From assembly GCF_020360975.1 (NCBI RefSeq), contig NW_025408670.1, positions 1,550,001-1,614,000 of the forward strand: a stretch of 64,000 nt of DNA. Reading direction: 5' to 3'. The translations under genes and the position numbers were made by a program. The stretch comes from Hirsutella rhossiliensis. Lineage: Eukaryota > Ascomycota > Sordariomycetes > Hypocreales > Ophiocordycipitaceae. The stretch's first letter is position 1. Every line of letters starts with the position of its first letter. Shown piece after piece: positions 32,553-42,792 of the stretch. The notes beneath the pieces were generated by a model. It did not search any database and was not told the DNA's origin. It saw only the letters and a program-made list of their open reading frames with translations.

Positions 32553-34373
32553 TCACCACGTAAAGCTCTCCTCGATAAAGTCCACCACGGTGTCGCCTTG
32601 TACTGCTCGTACTGCGCCTCGTACGTCGTCTGCCAGGCCACCTGGTCCGCACACGCTCACCGACATAGCTCCAATCTGGTCCTGCACCTCTTTGTTCAGC
32701 AGCAGGTGAATGTTTGGCCGTCCCGGGAACATCTTGACAGAGGTACTAGCGCTGACAATATCGCGCGGGTTTTGCGGACGCGTGACAAAGATGTGGATCC
32801 GGAGTAAATCCTTGCGGCTCGGTATCCGCAAAATCATGTCCATGTATGGACGCACCCACTCTAGAGATTCATATGTTCGGACGATCCAAACAAGAGTCAC
32901 TCTCCTCGTTGCAACCATGCCTTCGCTGTGGCCTTCTAGCAGATGTCGAACGTGGGAGATTTGGTGGGTGATGCCCGTCGAGCCGGCAAAAAGGACGACG
33001 TGGCCGTACGAGTCGAGATTGTGATGTCCGGCATAGGGTCCTTCCATGGCCGCCCTCAGATGAATGCCCTTGAGCGACTGGCAAGCCCGGTCGTACAGCA
33101 AGCGAGTCGCTCCAGTCTGGGCGGCGATGAGGAAGGACACCGAGGTGGTTGCCGTCTTGCGGTCAAGTTTGTTGGTGAGCGGGTCCTTTTCCGAGGTAGG
33201 AAGAGCCTTGGCGGCTTCGTGGTCGACCCAGGCAATCGAAAACGGATGGCTTTCCCAAGGACGGATACCCCAAAAGCGCAGGTAGGCGTGTGTTCCTGCC
33301 TCGATGTCGACGTATCGCGGAACACGAAGCGTCACACGAGTCACCTCGCCAGGCAGAGCCTCACAATGCGCCTCGGTGAAGCCTCTGTTGGACCAGTTGG
33401 TAAAGGCGAGACGGAGGACTCGGGCCACACGATCGGCGGCCCAGAGCGCGGCGACGGCGATGGCCCACGACAGCGGAGGTACCTTGGCTGTCGCGCAGTG
33501 TATCCAGGTGCAGCCAATCGCGACGAGGGCGAACAGAATGTGGAGGTTGAGAAATGTTTCGTAGAAGGCGTGGCGGACAGGTGAGAGGGAGAGCAAGAGC
33601 AACAAGACCATAGAAATGGTGCCAATGGTGCCAGATCCGATGAAGAGGCTCTTGAAGAGCTTTGCCCACGTGGCTTCCCAGCCCTTGTGAGCGACGGCGG
33701 GGATCGCCCAGGCAACCGTATGAACGACCACCTCGACGACAATGATGCGGCCCATCCAGCGGTGTAGCAGATTGTAAGTGTCGAAGCTAATCTTTAGCAA
33801 TGAGATCAGGGGGTTATTGCGGCCGGCCATGATGATGAGGGGTATCATGTTGACGACTGCGAGGGTGCCGGAGCGCCCGCGCAGCTCGGCACACGCGGCA
33901 TACTTGTTCCCGACGGACCAGTCGATGATGAACATGTAGGCCGCATTGCTGCTCACAAAGAGGAAGAGCAGCAACGTGTGCAGCCGCGACGGCAAGGTGC
34001 CGACATTTACGGCCGACGAGAGACGAAACTCACGGTTGTGGCGCTTTCTCAGGAGCGGAGCGTAGGTTAGATGCTTCTTGAGCGAGGGCATCCAGCTCCA
34101 TTGAGAAATCTTCCAGTAGCCTTGCTTGTCGCGCGGCTGCGACATGGCCGACACTTGACGCAGCTTTGCCCATAGGATCTCCAGGATCCGTATGCCAAGG
34201 ACGATCAAGGCGACGATGCCCAAGCTCCACCACAGGATATCTTTGAAGAGCATGTTCATCGGCTGATTGACTCCATTTAGCGCCGTGTAATACGGGGCGA
34301 TGGTTGAGCTGGGTTGTACCTCTTCCCGAGAGCTACCAGCCTCTCTGATCTGTAGTGACGGTGTTGGCTCCAT
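32553..34373 (-). CDS. Ferric reductase transmembrane component (FRE family)
   Basis: Flavocytochrome that moves electrons from cytosolic NADPH through FAD and two haems across the plasma membrane to reduce Fe(III) or Cu(II). A single exon of 606 residues. A membrane segment lies at about 46-66 and further ones from 130. The four haem-ligand histidines of the ferric reductase domain are at 204 and 218, and 278 and 292 (paired spacing of 14). The FAD-binding motif HPFSI is at 376-380, followed by a GPYAG block (about 440) and a VCGPGG NADP-binding block near the C-terminus. The chain ends in EESFTW, typical of fungal ferric reductases. The haem domain lacks EF hands, which argues against a Nox5-like oxidase. 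A role in iron uptake or in intracellular reduction cannot be told apart here. Confidence 0.92.
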   Translation of the reverse strand: MEPTPSLQIREAGSSREEVQPSSTIAPYYTALNGVNQPMNMLFKDILWWSLGIVALIVLGIRILEILWAKLRQVSAMSQPRDKQGYWKISQWSWMPSLKKHLTYAPLLRKRHNREFRLSSAVNVGTLPSRLHTLLLFLFVSSNAAYMFIIDWSVGNKYAACAELRGRSGTLAVVNMIPLIIMAGRNNPLISLLKISFDTYNLLHRWMGRIIVVEVVVHTVAWAIPAVAHKGWEATWAKLFKSLFIGSGTIGTISMVLLLLLSLSPVRHAFYETFLNLHILFALVAIGCTWIHCATAKVPPLSWAIAVAALWAADRVARVLRLAFTNWSNRGFTEAHCEALPGEVTRVTLRVPRYVDIEAGTHAYLRFWGIRPWESHPFSIAWVDHEAAKALPTSEKDPLTNKLDRKTATTSVSFLIAAQTGATRLLYDRACQSLKGIHLRAAMEGPYAGHHNLDSYGHVVLFAGSTGITHQISHVRHLLEGHSEGMVATRRVTLVWIVRTYESLEWVRPYMDMILRIPSRKDLLRIHIFVTRPQNPRDIVSASTSVKMFPGRPNIHLLLNKEVQDQIGAMSVSVCGPGGLADDVRGAVRAVQGDTVVDFIEESFTW

Positions 34374-34380
34374 GATGTCG

Positions 34381-34407
34381 GTGATGGCTGTGATGGCTGT
34401 GATGGCG
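34381..34407. repeat. Three 9-bp tandem repeats abutting the ferric reductase start
   Basis: GTGATGGCT repeated three times, the last unit ending GCG instead of GCT, starting 8 bp upstream of the ferric reductase ATG and therefore in its 5' untranslated leader (AGCCATCAC on the transcript). Its role is unknown. Confidence 0.7.
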
Positions 34408-37400
34408 ATCCCGCGCCAGAACAGCGGAAAAGACCGGACGGAGGCTGTATTTCTCGACGGCGGCGAAGGAGGGAGGAAGCCCGAGGATCAACACAGAAGA
34501 CGCCCAGGCAATGAACGAAGAGAGAATACGCGAGCAAACAATCGGGCAGGAGAGGCAATCCCTTGTCGCGCGGCTCCTTGGAGAGGCGTTGGTGTTCAGT
34601 GGTCGAGTCGCTATTGTTTGTCGAGTGCGGGTGGTGTTCAGTTATTGACCCGAACAGGCGTCGAGTACAAGCCCGGGAAGAAAGGAGAAGTACCTGTCCC
34701 GCTAAGTTTTTCCACAGGCCGTCATCATGTGTCTGTGACAAAAGAGGAACAGGGCATGACAGGAAAAAAGTCGGTGACGTCTCAAACGTGGTCTCCCAAT
34801 GGGTGGCTGCCGAGGGCAGTACTGTAGATCGGCGCGGCGAGGGCTGGGTTGCTAGAGTATCCACACAAGATAAACCCAGATGTGTGGACCAGGTGCAGGC
34901 CCCGGCGAGGATGTATGCAGCGGCTGGTCCGTGACGATGGGAGCACCGACCAGCCTCCAGGAGCTGATTGGGGCAGATGACGACGCGTTGTGTCGCGATG
35001 GCTGGCCAGTGAAGAGTCGGCGGGTGCTGGAGATGGTGTGAGCCGGGATCAAACGAGCGTCGATGAAACGAAGCCGCGGTAAGGTCGACAAAGAGTGAGA
35101 GTGAGAGAGCGTCGAGGATTAAGAGCGGTATTTTGGTTGTGTTTTTTCCTTGTTTTTCTTTTCGAGGGCCACGGTTTCAAGTGCGTTGGCCCAGCCGCCG
35201 AGTCTGGATGACAGGTGTGGTGGCGTGTTTGGTTTGGCCGATGTTGAGTGAATCAGAATGAAACAGTCCGTCGGCGTTTGTTTACATTCGACGACGCCCG
35301 CCAGCCGCAAGGAGAAATGTCAAAGCGCCAACTGCCCAAGGCGTTCGGGGCACGAGAGAAAGGTTAAAGGAAAGGAATGCAGATGATGCGGTGCGCGGGA
35401 CACGGAGAAGAAGAACGAAGGAAAGGGAGGGGGCGAGCAGGGAGAAAGGGGGGGGGTCAGTAAAAGGACAGCCCCTATGTACAGCAGTTGAACCAGCGTC
35501 CACTAGCAGCCAGACACTGAACGCCCCTTGGCGAGTAGGATGGGAGGGACGGGCACAAGGGACGACGGGCTACAGGCCGTCTACCAGATGACGAGATGAC
35601 GCGGGCGCGGCCCCTTGGAAAGTGGTTGGATTCCGCCAAAGCTCGAGGGGACTTGGAGCACGGTCAACTGACCGAGGATCCGTACCTTGGCAACTGGGGC
35701 AAGGGCACAGGCTGGGGGCTTCCGCCCGCGCCGTCTTGCCAGCTGCCCACTTTGCTCGCCCTCACAGGCGGTCGCGTCTCCGCTGGGGAGTCGTCTGCCC
35801 CTGGCCCCTTGCAGGCCAAGACGGGATTATGCAGCGCCTGCCCGCTGATGAGCAGACGGCTCCTGGCCAATCAGGGCTCACACGTACCTTGACACTAAGG
35901 CAGGCGGCGACGATCCATGCACAGATCGCAGGCGGTCCTCGAGCCACCGGCCCACTGAAATGGGCCCATTGAAAAGGATACCTGGGACAGGCTGCCTACC
36001 CTTGTACCCTGCCGGATCGCTCTAGGTACGTACTTGCTCTTTCAGTCTAGGCAGGTAGGTATGGGCCGAGGCCGTTTCCAAGGAGCCACAGGGGAGTAGC
36101 GTCCAGGCTGTGCCCATGCGTAATAAGACATCTCTCCTCTGCACCTGGACATGAAGCGACCAAGGGGGTGTGTTTCTCCAAGCCAAAAGCCTCCATCCGT
36201 TGTCCACGAATCTCTGTGCTCCTTGCCCAGGCACCAGGGGGGGGTTTGCAAGGGACAGGCAGAGATTACCGGTACAAGACAAACAGGCAGGCGCGACAGG
36301 CACTGCTCGGTACAGAGTACTTGTCGAGGAGCGAGGTTCCCAGCGGCCACCATGCACTGTAACATACAACGGCTGTGTGGCGCCTACCCGCGGACGCCAT
36401 CCTTGGCCGCCGTCGAACCGCGCGGTCCGCTTCGTACACATGCTCACTCGTGGGCTGTGACAAATGTCCGGACTAGGGTTACGAGGCAGCCCATCCTGCT
36501 GCTACAGGGTTGGCGGCCAAGGCACCAGTCCTGCGTCTTGGCAGTTGAGGGGGGTAATAAAGCTTGGTTGAGACAACCGCTAGCTCCTCCCAAAGAGCCG
36601 CGATGGCGAGCACAGGCGACGAAGAAGCAAAATGGAAGCAAAGCCGGCAGTGCGGCACTGCACCGCACTGTCTGTACCGAGCACCGTGCTTGCTTGCTTC
36701 TTCGACGGGAGGGAGCCTCACAGGTCGGCCTGCACCGCACGCGCCCCCTCCCCGCAGATACAAGGTGCATGCAGACATTCTCATGCAGGCACAACGAGGC
36801 GGCTTCGCAGCAGATGCCGGTGATGGCGACATTTGAGAGGCTGGTTGTCATCCCCTCCTGAAACCAGCCACGGGCTGGAGTCACTGATCGTAGGCGAGCA
36901 GTTTTGGCAGCGAGCAGGGGTCGATCGTATTGGAGGGAGGGGCAGGGCGGTCGCTCACTCTCGGGGCAAAAAAGAATCCATGGATGGTGAGTGAGGATTG
37001 ACCCTGTTGGCGGCCGCTCGCCTGGGCATCGTTGGGGGGGTCTCGGCGCTAATCTAACGCACCGGCGGCACTCCAGCGTGTGCTCAAGTACCTCTCCGCA
37101 TGTATTACCGCCGGAGATACCTCGTACCGCCCAAGCCTCCCTGGCCACTCGACGGCTTGCCAGCCCCGGCCGGCGGGGGCCGATAGGGACGTGATACTAA
37201 TAATTAAGCAACTCGATCCACACGGCCGCCGCGGTTACTCGGCACCCAGCAACAGCGCAAAGGCGTTTGCTCAAAACGTAGGTGGCCCGAATACAAACTC
37301 TGTCATCCAGTCGACACTGTCGTCCAGTCACTCAGTCAAAGAAAAAGGGGTCCCCTCCTCGGCCGATCGCTCTGCACGCGCCTCCGTTACTTGTCCCGCG

Positions 37401-37467
37401 TTTTCCCGCCGCCTCGACTCTCGAGTTGACGTCTTTGTGAATTATCCCTCACCCGGCAACGTCACCC

Positions 37468-37503
37468 GGCTCTGCCCTGTCTGTCGGCTCTGCCCTGTCT
37501 GTC
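37468..37503. repeat. 18-bp unit in perfect tandem duplication
   Basis: GGCTCTGCCCTGTCTGTC occurs twice without mismatch, in non-coding DNA about 0.9 kb upstream of MIC19. Confidence 0.85.
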
Positions 37504-37715
37504 GGCCGGATTGACTGCTGCCGAGAATCACGCGGCCAACGTGCTCACCGTAGCCCCCCCCCCTTGGTTTGATCCGGGCAAAGGGACCAGGAGCATGCGT
37601 CCGTGGTCCCACTCGAGGCCGATTATCACATCACCGCGACACGCAAGCCTGTCCTCTGTTTCATCAGTATGCAAGTCATGGCCAGATGTCTGCACTGTTG
37701 GCAGCGCCTGCACCA

Positions 37716-37751
37716 GGGGAGCTTTCACCGGGGGAGCTTTCACCGGGGGAG
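37716..37751. repeat. 15-bp tandem repeat, 2.4 copies
   Basis: GGGGAGCTTTCACCG repeated twice plus a partial third unit, no mismatch, non-coding. Confidence 0.85.
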
Positions 37752-38398
37752 TGCCTGAGCCCGAAGTTGAATCCCTGACCACCAACACCGCTCCGGCCCC
37801 GTACAATACCCCATCCATAGGCCATCGACTGCGCCAACACTCGATATACCAGTAGCACCGGATCCCTCATCGTTTCACAGTGAGTCCATCTTCCACAAAT
37901 GACTTGCATGCACGTACTCTACAGTGTCTGCACTGTATGTGTATGTTCACCCTCCACGTCCAGGGGGGAGTGCTTCGTGATAGCCCGTCTTATCTCTTGA
38001 CTCTCCTTTGGCTGTCTTGCGCGGGACAATAGCGTGCTGTCTCCCGTCTGATTCTGAACTTCCCGGGTCCCGACCCCTCTTGTCGCACCCCGTGACCCTG
38101 TTTGCTAACTCAACGGGCGATTCTTCTCGATGGGCTGCTGACTGGCATCGATAAGGGGCTAGACGGTCGCGCAGCCACACGTTCCCACTGGGGCGGGCCC
38201 AGCCACACGCAGGCCTGTGGATGATGTTGCGTTGCGGCCTCAGGCACCAACAATGATCTCTCCAGGGGCCTCTGCCCAGTGACGCAGCCGAACTCTAGCC
38301 GGCCTCCCGGAAAATTCAAGGCCGCCGACCGAGAGCTCAAGCTCATCACGAGCTCCGGAGTCCCAACGCCCCGACTCACTGCCATCGAGCCCGCCGCC

Positions 38399-39093
38399 AT
38401 GGGTGCCAGCAACTCCAAGCAAGACGCTCGAGGCGGTTACGAGTGGAAGACGTACGTCCTGCTCCATTGGCCGGCAATCCAGAGTGCGCTAACGAGTTGC
38501 GACCGAAAAATTACAGCTCAGGCCCGCCCAACGTCTCCCTCGATGTCCTCGAGTCCCTGCAAACGAGCCCTGAGGTACTACACGCCCGCGTGCCCGGCCT
38601 CCCCCTCCCCCCCCTTCCTGACCTGCCCTTCCGCAGGCCACGTCCCAGGCGACCCGATCCCCCTCCCTTGGCAACCAATGGTGCTGGTACGGCGGCTAAC
38701 GTTGTGCTGGCCCAGACCGACGCCTCGCGCGCCAAGCTGATGGAGCAGCACGTCCAAGCTCGTGTCGCCGAGGAACTGAAGAAGCTGCAGCGGCTCGAAT
38801 CCGAGGCCCTCCGACTCGCCCACGAGAAGATTGCCTCGCAGGCCACAGGTGAGGACGCGACGGGCCCCAGCCGGCACACGGTTAGCAAGGAGGTCGAGGA
38901 GCTGCGGCACAAGCTCGAGGGGCGCAAACAGCTGCGCGCGCTGCCGGATGGCGTCGAGAGTGCCCGGAGCGAGGTGACCCGCTGTCTGCGCGAAAACGAC
39001 CGGCGGCCGCTCGACTGCTGGCAGGAGGTGGAAAAGTTCAAGGCCGAGGTCAAGAAGCTGGAGAGGGGGTGGGTAGACAAGGTTATATCATAG
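38399..39093 (+). CDS. MIC19: MICOS subunit Mic19 (3 exons)
   Basis: Peripheral inner-membrane subunit of the mitochondrial contact site and cristae organising system, partner of Mic60. Exons 38,399-38,451, 38,517-38,574 and 38,716-39,093 encode 162 residues. Both introns (65 and 141 bp) have GT...AG ends and CTAAC branch points, and splicing yields a continuous family-like protein. MGASNSK at the N-terminus is an N-myristoylation signal. SGPPNVSLDVLESLQ (19-33) is the conserved N-terminal block. A long Glu/Lys/Leu-rich helix (about 45-110) is probably a coiled coil. The C-terminal CHCH-type half motif is C127-X10-C138. Fungal Mic19 commonly has this single CX10C pair. It converges with TYW3. 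Confidence 0.92.
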
Positions 39094-39525
39094 AGCGTCG
39101 GCAGCATGGTCGGTTACGATGAACTTTGAGCGCTGCTGCTTTTGCTCCGTGCTGTTCACTGACGGCGAGCATTGATCGGCTACTCGCAGGGACGGGATGG
39201 CATTTTGTGTCTGCGGACCAGGCGAGCTATTGAAGAGAGAAATCTGTATAGTACAACGTCGACGCTGGCATCAGCTGCATGGAGCTACATTCCACAAGCC
39301 TGAGGTAAGGGTATTCTTCCACCTCGACTGTTCCTCTTTCTTCTCATGCGCACGTTCGCGGACGCCCAGATGCTTTGGGCACATTCGACATGATATGGTT
39401 ACAGGGCGACACGCAGAGCAAGCAGCGACAGTGCTCGGCTATCTCGTGCGCCGCAAACAGGTAGCCCCTGCTGGACTCGTCTTGTCATGCTCACCTTCGG
39501 CCGCCGTCCAGCAGTGGCAAGTGGG
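39094..39525. other. Convergent intergenic region, MIC19 / TYW3
   Basis: Shared 3' region of convergent genes; nothing recognisable seen. Confidence 0.4.
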
Positions 39526-40557
39526 TCATGTCGGATCTGGCATCGTTACAGACTCTACCGCCGGCCCATCACTTGGTGCACATTCGCCTGTCTTCTCAGC
39601 CGCCAAGGCCGCCTTTCTCCTCAAGCCCTCAGCACGCTTCCGCTCCCTCCTCGTCGCGGCGTCCTCCCACTCGCGGCCCGCCATCGACTCCGGCGCCCTG
39701 ACGGCGTCGAGGAAGGCGGCGCGGAACCTCTCGATGCGCCTGGTGTTCTCGGAAAAGCGCTCGTCGGCGACGGCGCGCAGCGTCTCGAGGAGGTCGGCGG
39801 AGACGAGCCAGCAGCGTTGCCCGCCGGGCGTCTCGTAGCCGATGAGCGACTCGAAGCCCAGCCCGAGGGAGCGGATGGCGACCATGGGCGTGGCGGGCTG
39901 CGTGTCGTTGGGCGGCGTCAGGCTGACGGCTCCAGACTCGCGGAAGCCGGCTTGGAGGCCGGCGCGGAGGAGGGCTTGGGCGTGGGCCGTCGAGGCGGCG
40001 AGCACGTGAAGGATCTGGACGAGGGCAGACGTGTCAGTCAGGCCGATGCTCCCTGGCTCGTCGACCAGGGACCAGGGCTCAGTGGTGCTCACCATGGGTT
40101 CGAATTTAAAGTGTATCAATCTCCGTTCCGCGCCCACGTGGGAACCACCCTGTCCTACGGCAGACTCGCTGAATCCCAGCACGTCGAGCCAGCACGCGCG
40201 TCCGTCCTGGCCGCCACGAGGAACAGGCTCATGCGACACATACAGCCACGTCCCTCCGGCGCCCTTGCCGCCAACCCCAGCTCTCTGCTCCCGCTGCCGC
40301 TCATCGTCGTCCGGCGTCGTCTTCTTGGTCCTCCTCCCCTCGAGAAAGACGCTCACGCGCCCCGCGCAACTGCTGGTGGTGACGAAGCCCTCTGCGCAGT
40401 TGACCTCGTCGATGAGATGGCGGATGCCCGCGTCGACGGAGCCCTTGGGCGAGGCGTCCGAGTACTCGGCGTCTGGCAGGGCGAGCTGGTGCAGGATGCC
40501 GGCCTTTTTGTCGCAAAAGGCGGTCGTTGGCGCAGGGAGCCCGCGCTTCTGCTGCAT
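39526..40557 (-). CDS. TYW3: tRNA wybutosine-synthesising protein 3 (methyltransferase)
   Basis: SAM-dependent enzyme that N4-methylates the tricyclic intermediate on G37 of tRNA-Phe in wybutosine synthesis. The first in-frame ATG (40,555-40,557) gives 343 residues; the frame stays open upstream to 40,719 but has no other ATG. Family motifs are close to the N-terminus: FCDKKAGIL (14-22), SPKGSVD (about 36-42) and FVTTSSCAGRVSVFLEG (about 58-74). A poorly conserved, charged insert (about 78-95) and GGTWLYVSHEP follow. The C-terminal block holds SLTPPNDTQPATPMVAIRS and ends with an Arg/Lys/Ala-rich helix. It is longer than archaeal Taw3, as expected for fungi. It is transcribed in the same direction as MET16, 1.3 kb away. 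Confidence 0.9.
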   Translation of the reverse strand: MQQKRGLPAPTTAFCDKKAGILHQLALPDAEYSDASPKGSVDAGIRHLIDEVNCAEGFVTTSSCAGRVSVFLEGRRTKKTTPDDDERQREQRAGVGGKGAGGTWLYVSHEPVPRGGQDGRACWLDVLGFSESAVGQGGSHVGAERRLIHFKFEPMVSTTEPWSLVDEPGSIGLTDTSALVQILHVLAASTAHAQALLRAGLQAGFRESGAVSLTPPNDTQPATPMVAIRSLGLGFESLIGYETPGGQRCWLVSADLLETLRAVADERFSENTRRIERFRAAFLDAVRAPESMAGREWEDAATRRERKRAEGLRRKAALAAEKTGECAPSDGPAVESVTMPDPT

Positions 40558-41859
40558 CGCCGGCCCGAAGAGGGTTCTACCTACCCGTGCGCGGCAATGG
40601 GCGGGCCGATGCTGGTCCAAGTAGCGGCGGGATGAGAGACGGGTTCGCGGAGCATTGGGGTCTCGGCAAGTCGTTTGGTGCAACGATCGATCGAAGTTGG
40701 GTGCAGACGGCGGCCCCACAGCCGGAGGCTGGGTTGATTGGCTAGATCTGGTTTCTCAACATGAGTGCAAGGGACTAGGCGTCATTCCAATCTCTAGCAA
40801 TAAACGGATGGTAGGGGTGCACACAGGTGGTAGGACATCATGCTGTGACACCGGCACCGAATATTCAAACACAGAAGGTTGAGCATCTCCCTCGTACGAA
40901 GCCAAAGAGTATGAGTTTCTTTGACATGCATCAAGCTGCTCGTCAATCTCTTCCTTGAAAATCCTGCCAGTTCCCGTGTTGCACTGATACGCAAGCTCAG
41001 GGATGCGGGCTGGTCACTTATAGTCGCACCATATTGAGCATAGACACCAGCATATCGCCGAGCCGAACTTGCATCGTCAGGCTGACCCCCTCCCGAGAGC
41101 TAGACAGACTTGTTGTTGTTCCGAGTCGAGTTCGCGGTATGCCTGAATCCGTCTCCAGGCCGAATGGTTTGACAGTCAAGCAGACCGCACATTTCTCGGT
41201 AAAACTTGAAGACATGCGTGGTTTAGGCAGGACTTGATGACAAGATGACTTCCCGGAAAACGCACCAAGTTGACTGCTGTCATGGCCAAACTACACAGGG
41301 ACTGGACGCGCGGGTGAAGACATGAGGGGTCAGAGTTGTGTATCCTCATAGATGGATGCAGACGACTGCCAACAGGCCCTAACCGTGAGGTCGGTTTAGC
41401 ATCTAGGGTAGCCGGCCGCACACCCGGCTCATTGCATACAGGCGGGGTTTCTGCGGCTCGGCGCATCTTGACGCTTGCACGAGACAACATCAGGCCTTGG
41501 CATGACCGGATACTCGACGCCTCACGAACCAAGACGCCTTCATCGTCCCAGACTGATTGATATCTGTTCTACCATGTACGGCACGCAGCGCCCACTGCCT
41601 TCTCTGCGCACCACGAGCCCGGCAGACAGACGCAGACGGCCTCGCAACTCCTTCCCTTGAATGAAAGCAAATGCTACCCGTGATACCAGCGGTGTCAAAA
41701 GCCTTGTCGGCTGCACATGGCGATCCGAACTCCCGTTGAAAATGCCCGACAAATCATTTGCGTCGTTAGCGGTCGCCCCCATCCTCTCGTTCCAGCAGCA
41801 CGAGCGTGCGCGTGGGTCTTGTCCCGTCTCTCCTTCTTTTCCTCCTCAACACGCGTCCA
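40558..41859. other. Intergenic region, TYW3 / MET16
   Basis: 1.3 kb upstream of TYW3 and downstream of MET16. No open frame with domain similarity, no repeat, no RNA gene recognised. Confidence 0.45.
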
Positions 41860-42792
41860 TCAGACGGGCGCCACCACTTGACCGCCCGACTCGTCCTTCT
41901 GGCCCGGCTCCCCGGCGAACTGGGCGTACCTCGACTTCCGGTTGTGGATGCCGCACTCCGTCTTGGACTGGCCCTTCCAGCGCCCGGCACGCTCATCCTC
42001 GCCCTCGCCGACGGGGCTCGTCGAGTGCCAGTCGCCGATGGACTTGTACCCCCGGTCCAGGAGCACGTTGTACGGCACCTTGTTCTGCTTGATGTACTCG
42101 TTGACCTGCGCAAAGGTCCAGGTGGCCATGGGGTTGATCTTGATGATGCCGCGCTCGTCGTCAAACTCGATGACGGGGATGGACCCGCGGGCGGCGCCTT
42201 GAGACCGACGACGGCCGTTGAGGACGGCGGCGACCTTGAGCTCGTCGTACGCCCGCTCTAGGGGCTCGACCTTGACGATCCAGTCGTACATATCCCCGGC
42301 GACCTTGTACAGCTCCTCGCCGTACGTATCCTCGAACTCCTTGGCCGTCTCGGCAGCGTGCGGCTTGAACACGTGGACGGTGACGTCGGGATGCCGCTCC
42401 TTGACGCGGTCGACTAGGTCGTGCGTCTCCCGGAAGTGGTACAGGGTGTCGAGAAAGATGAGGTCGACGGGCTTGGAGCCTGGGTTCTCGTGCTGAATCT
42501 TGGACAGCATGTCGAGAGTGGCGAGGCCGGTCAGACCAAAGGCCGTCGACTGGTACAGGTTGGGGAACATGACTTTGCAGAAGCGGAGGATGTCCATTGG
42601 ATGCATGGGCTCCATCTGCTGGTTGAGGTACTGGACGTGCTCCTTGGTGAGGGAGACATTGGGGCGAGACCTCTTGGAGGGCGACGGCGAGTAGTCGGAG
42701 TGGCCCGAGACGTATCCCGACTCGATGTCGTTGTGGTCCATCTTGTCGTCGACGATTTTGGCAGACGACGGGGTGGTGGTTGGTTGGGCCAT
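41860..42792 (-). CDS. MET16: Phosphoadenylyl-sulfate (PAPS) reductase
   Basis: Reduces PAPS to sulfite and adenosine 3',5'-bisphosphate with thioredoxin as electron donor, in cytosolic sulfate assimilation. A single exon of 310 residues. After a Ser/Thr-rich N-terminal extension (about 1-48) comes the PP-loop-family fold: TAFGLTGLATLDML (83-96), LDTLYHFRETHDL (114-126, usually Pro in place of this Arg), and INPMATWT (219-226). The catalytic Cys is C280 in TECGIH, the C-terminal redox motif. The usual paired CC motifs of APS reductases are absent, so PAPS is the expected substrate. It is divergent from SER2 across 2.2 kb. Confidence 0.95.
   Translation of the reverse strand: MAQPTTTPSSAKIVDDKMDHNDIESGYVSGHSDYSPSPSKRSRPNVSLTKEHVQYLNQQMEPMHPMDILRFCKVMFPNLYQSTAFGLTGLATLDMLSKIQHENPGSKPVDLIFLDTLYHFRETHDLVDRVKERHPDVTVHVFKPHAAETAKEFEDTYGEELYKVAGDMYDWIVKVEPLERAYDELKVAAVLNGRRRSQGAARGSIPVIEFDDERGIIKINPMATWTFAQVNEYIKQNKVPYNVLLDRGYKSIGDWHSTSPVGEGEDERAGRWKGQSKTECGIHNRKSRYAQFAGEPGQKDESGGQVVAPV

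Larger units (their letters stand above)
34374..38398. other. 4-kb divergent intergenic region, ferric reductase / MIC19
   Basis: No supportable gene. Several open frames exist on both strands but they are Cys/Arg/Pro-rich, overlap each other and show no domain. Short perfect tandem repeats are present: a 9-bp unit three times at 34,381-34,407, an 18-bp unit twice at 37,468-37,503, and a 15-bp unit 2.4 times at 37,716-37,751. The region must hold both divergent promoters; a non-coding RNA or a small intron-rich gene is possible. Confidence 0.5.

Noticed and set aside
34868..34873. AGATAA GATA-factor core upstream of the ferric reductase
   Set aside because: A single 6-bp core is too common; the longer iron-regulator consensus ATCWGATAA is not met.
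36151..36861. 236-codon open frame in the 34-38 kb gap
   Set aside because: Cys/Arg/Pro-rich, overlapped on the other strand by frames of similar length, no domain or codon bias.
39487..40635. 382-codon open frame antisense to TYW3
   Set aside because: Shadow of TYW3, low complexity, no domain.
40558..40719. Upstream extension of the TYW3 frame
   Set aside because: It begins at GTG and has no ATG before 40,557; family motifs start right after the ATG chosen.
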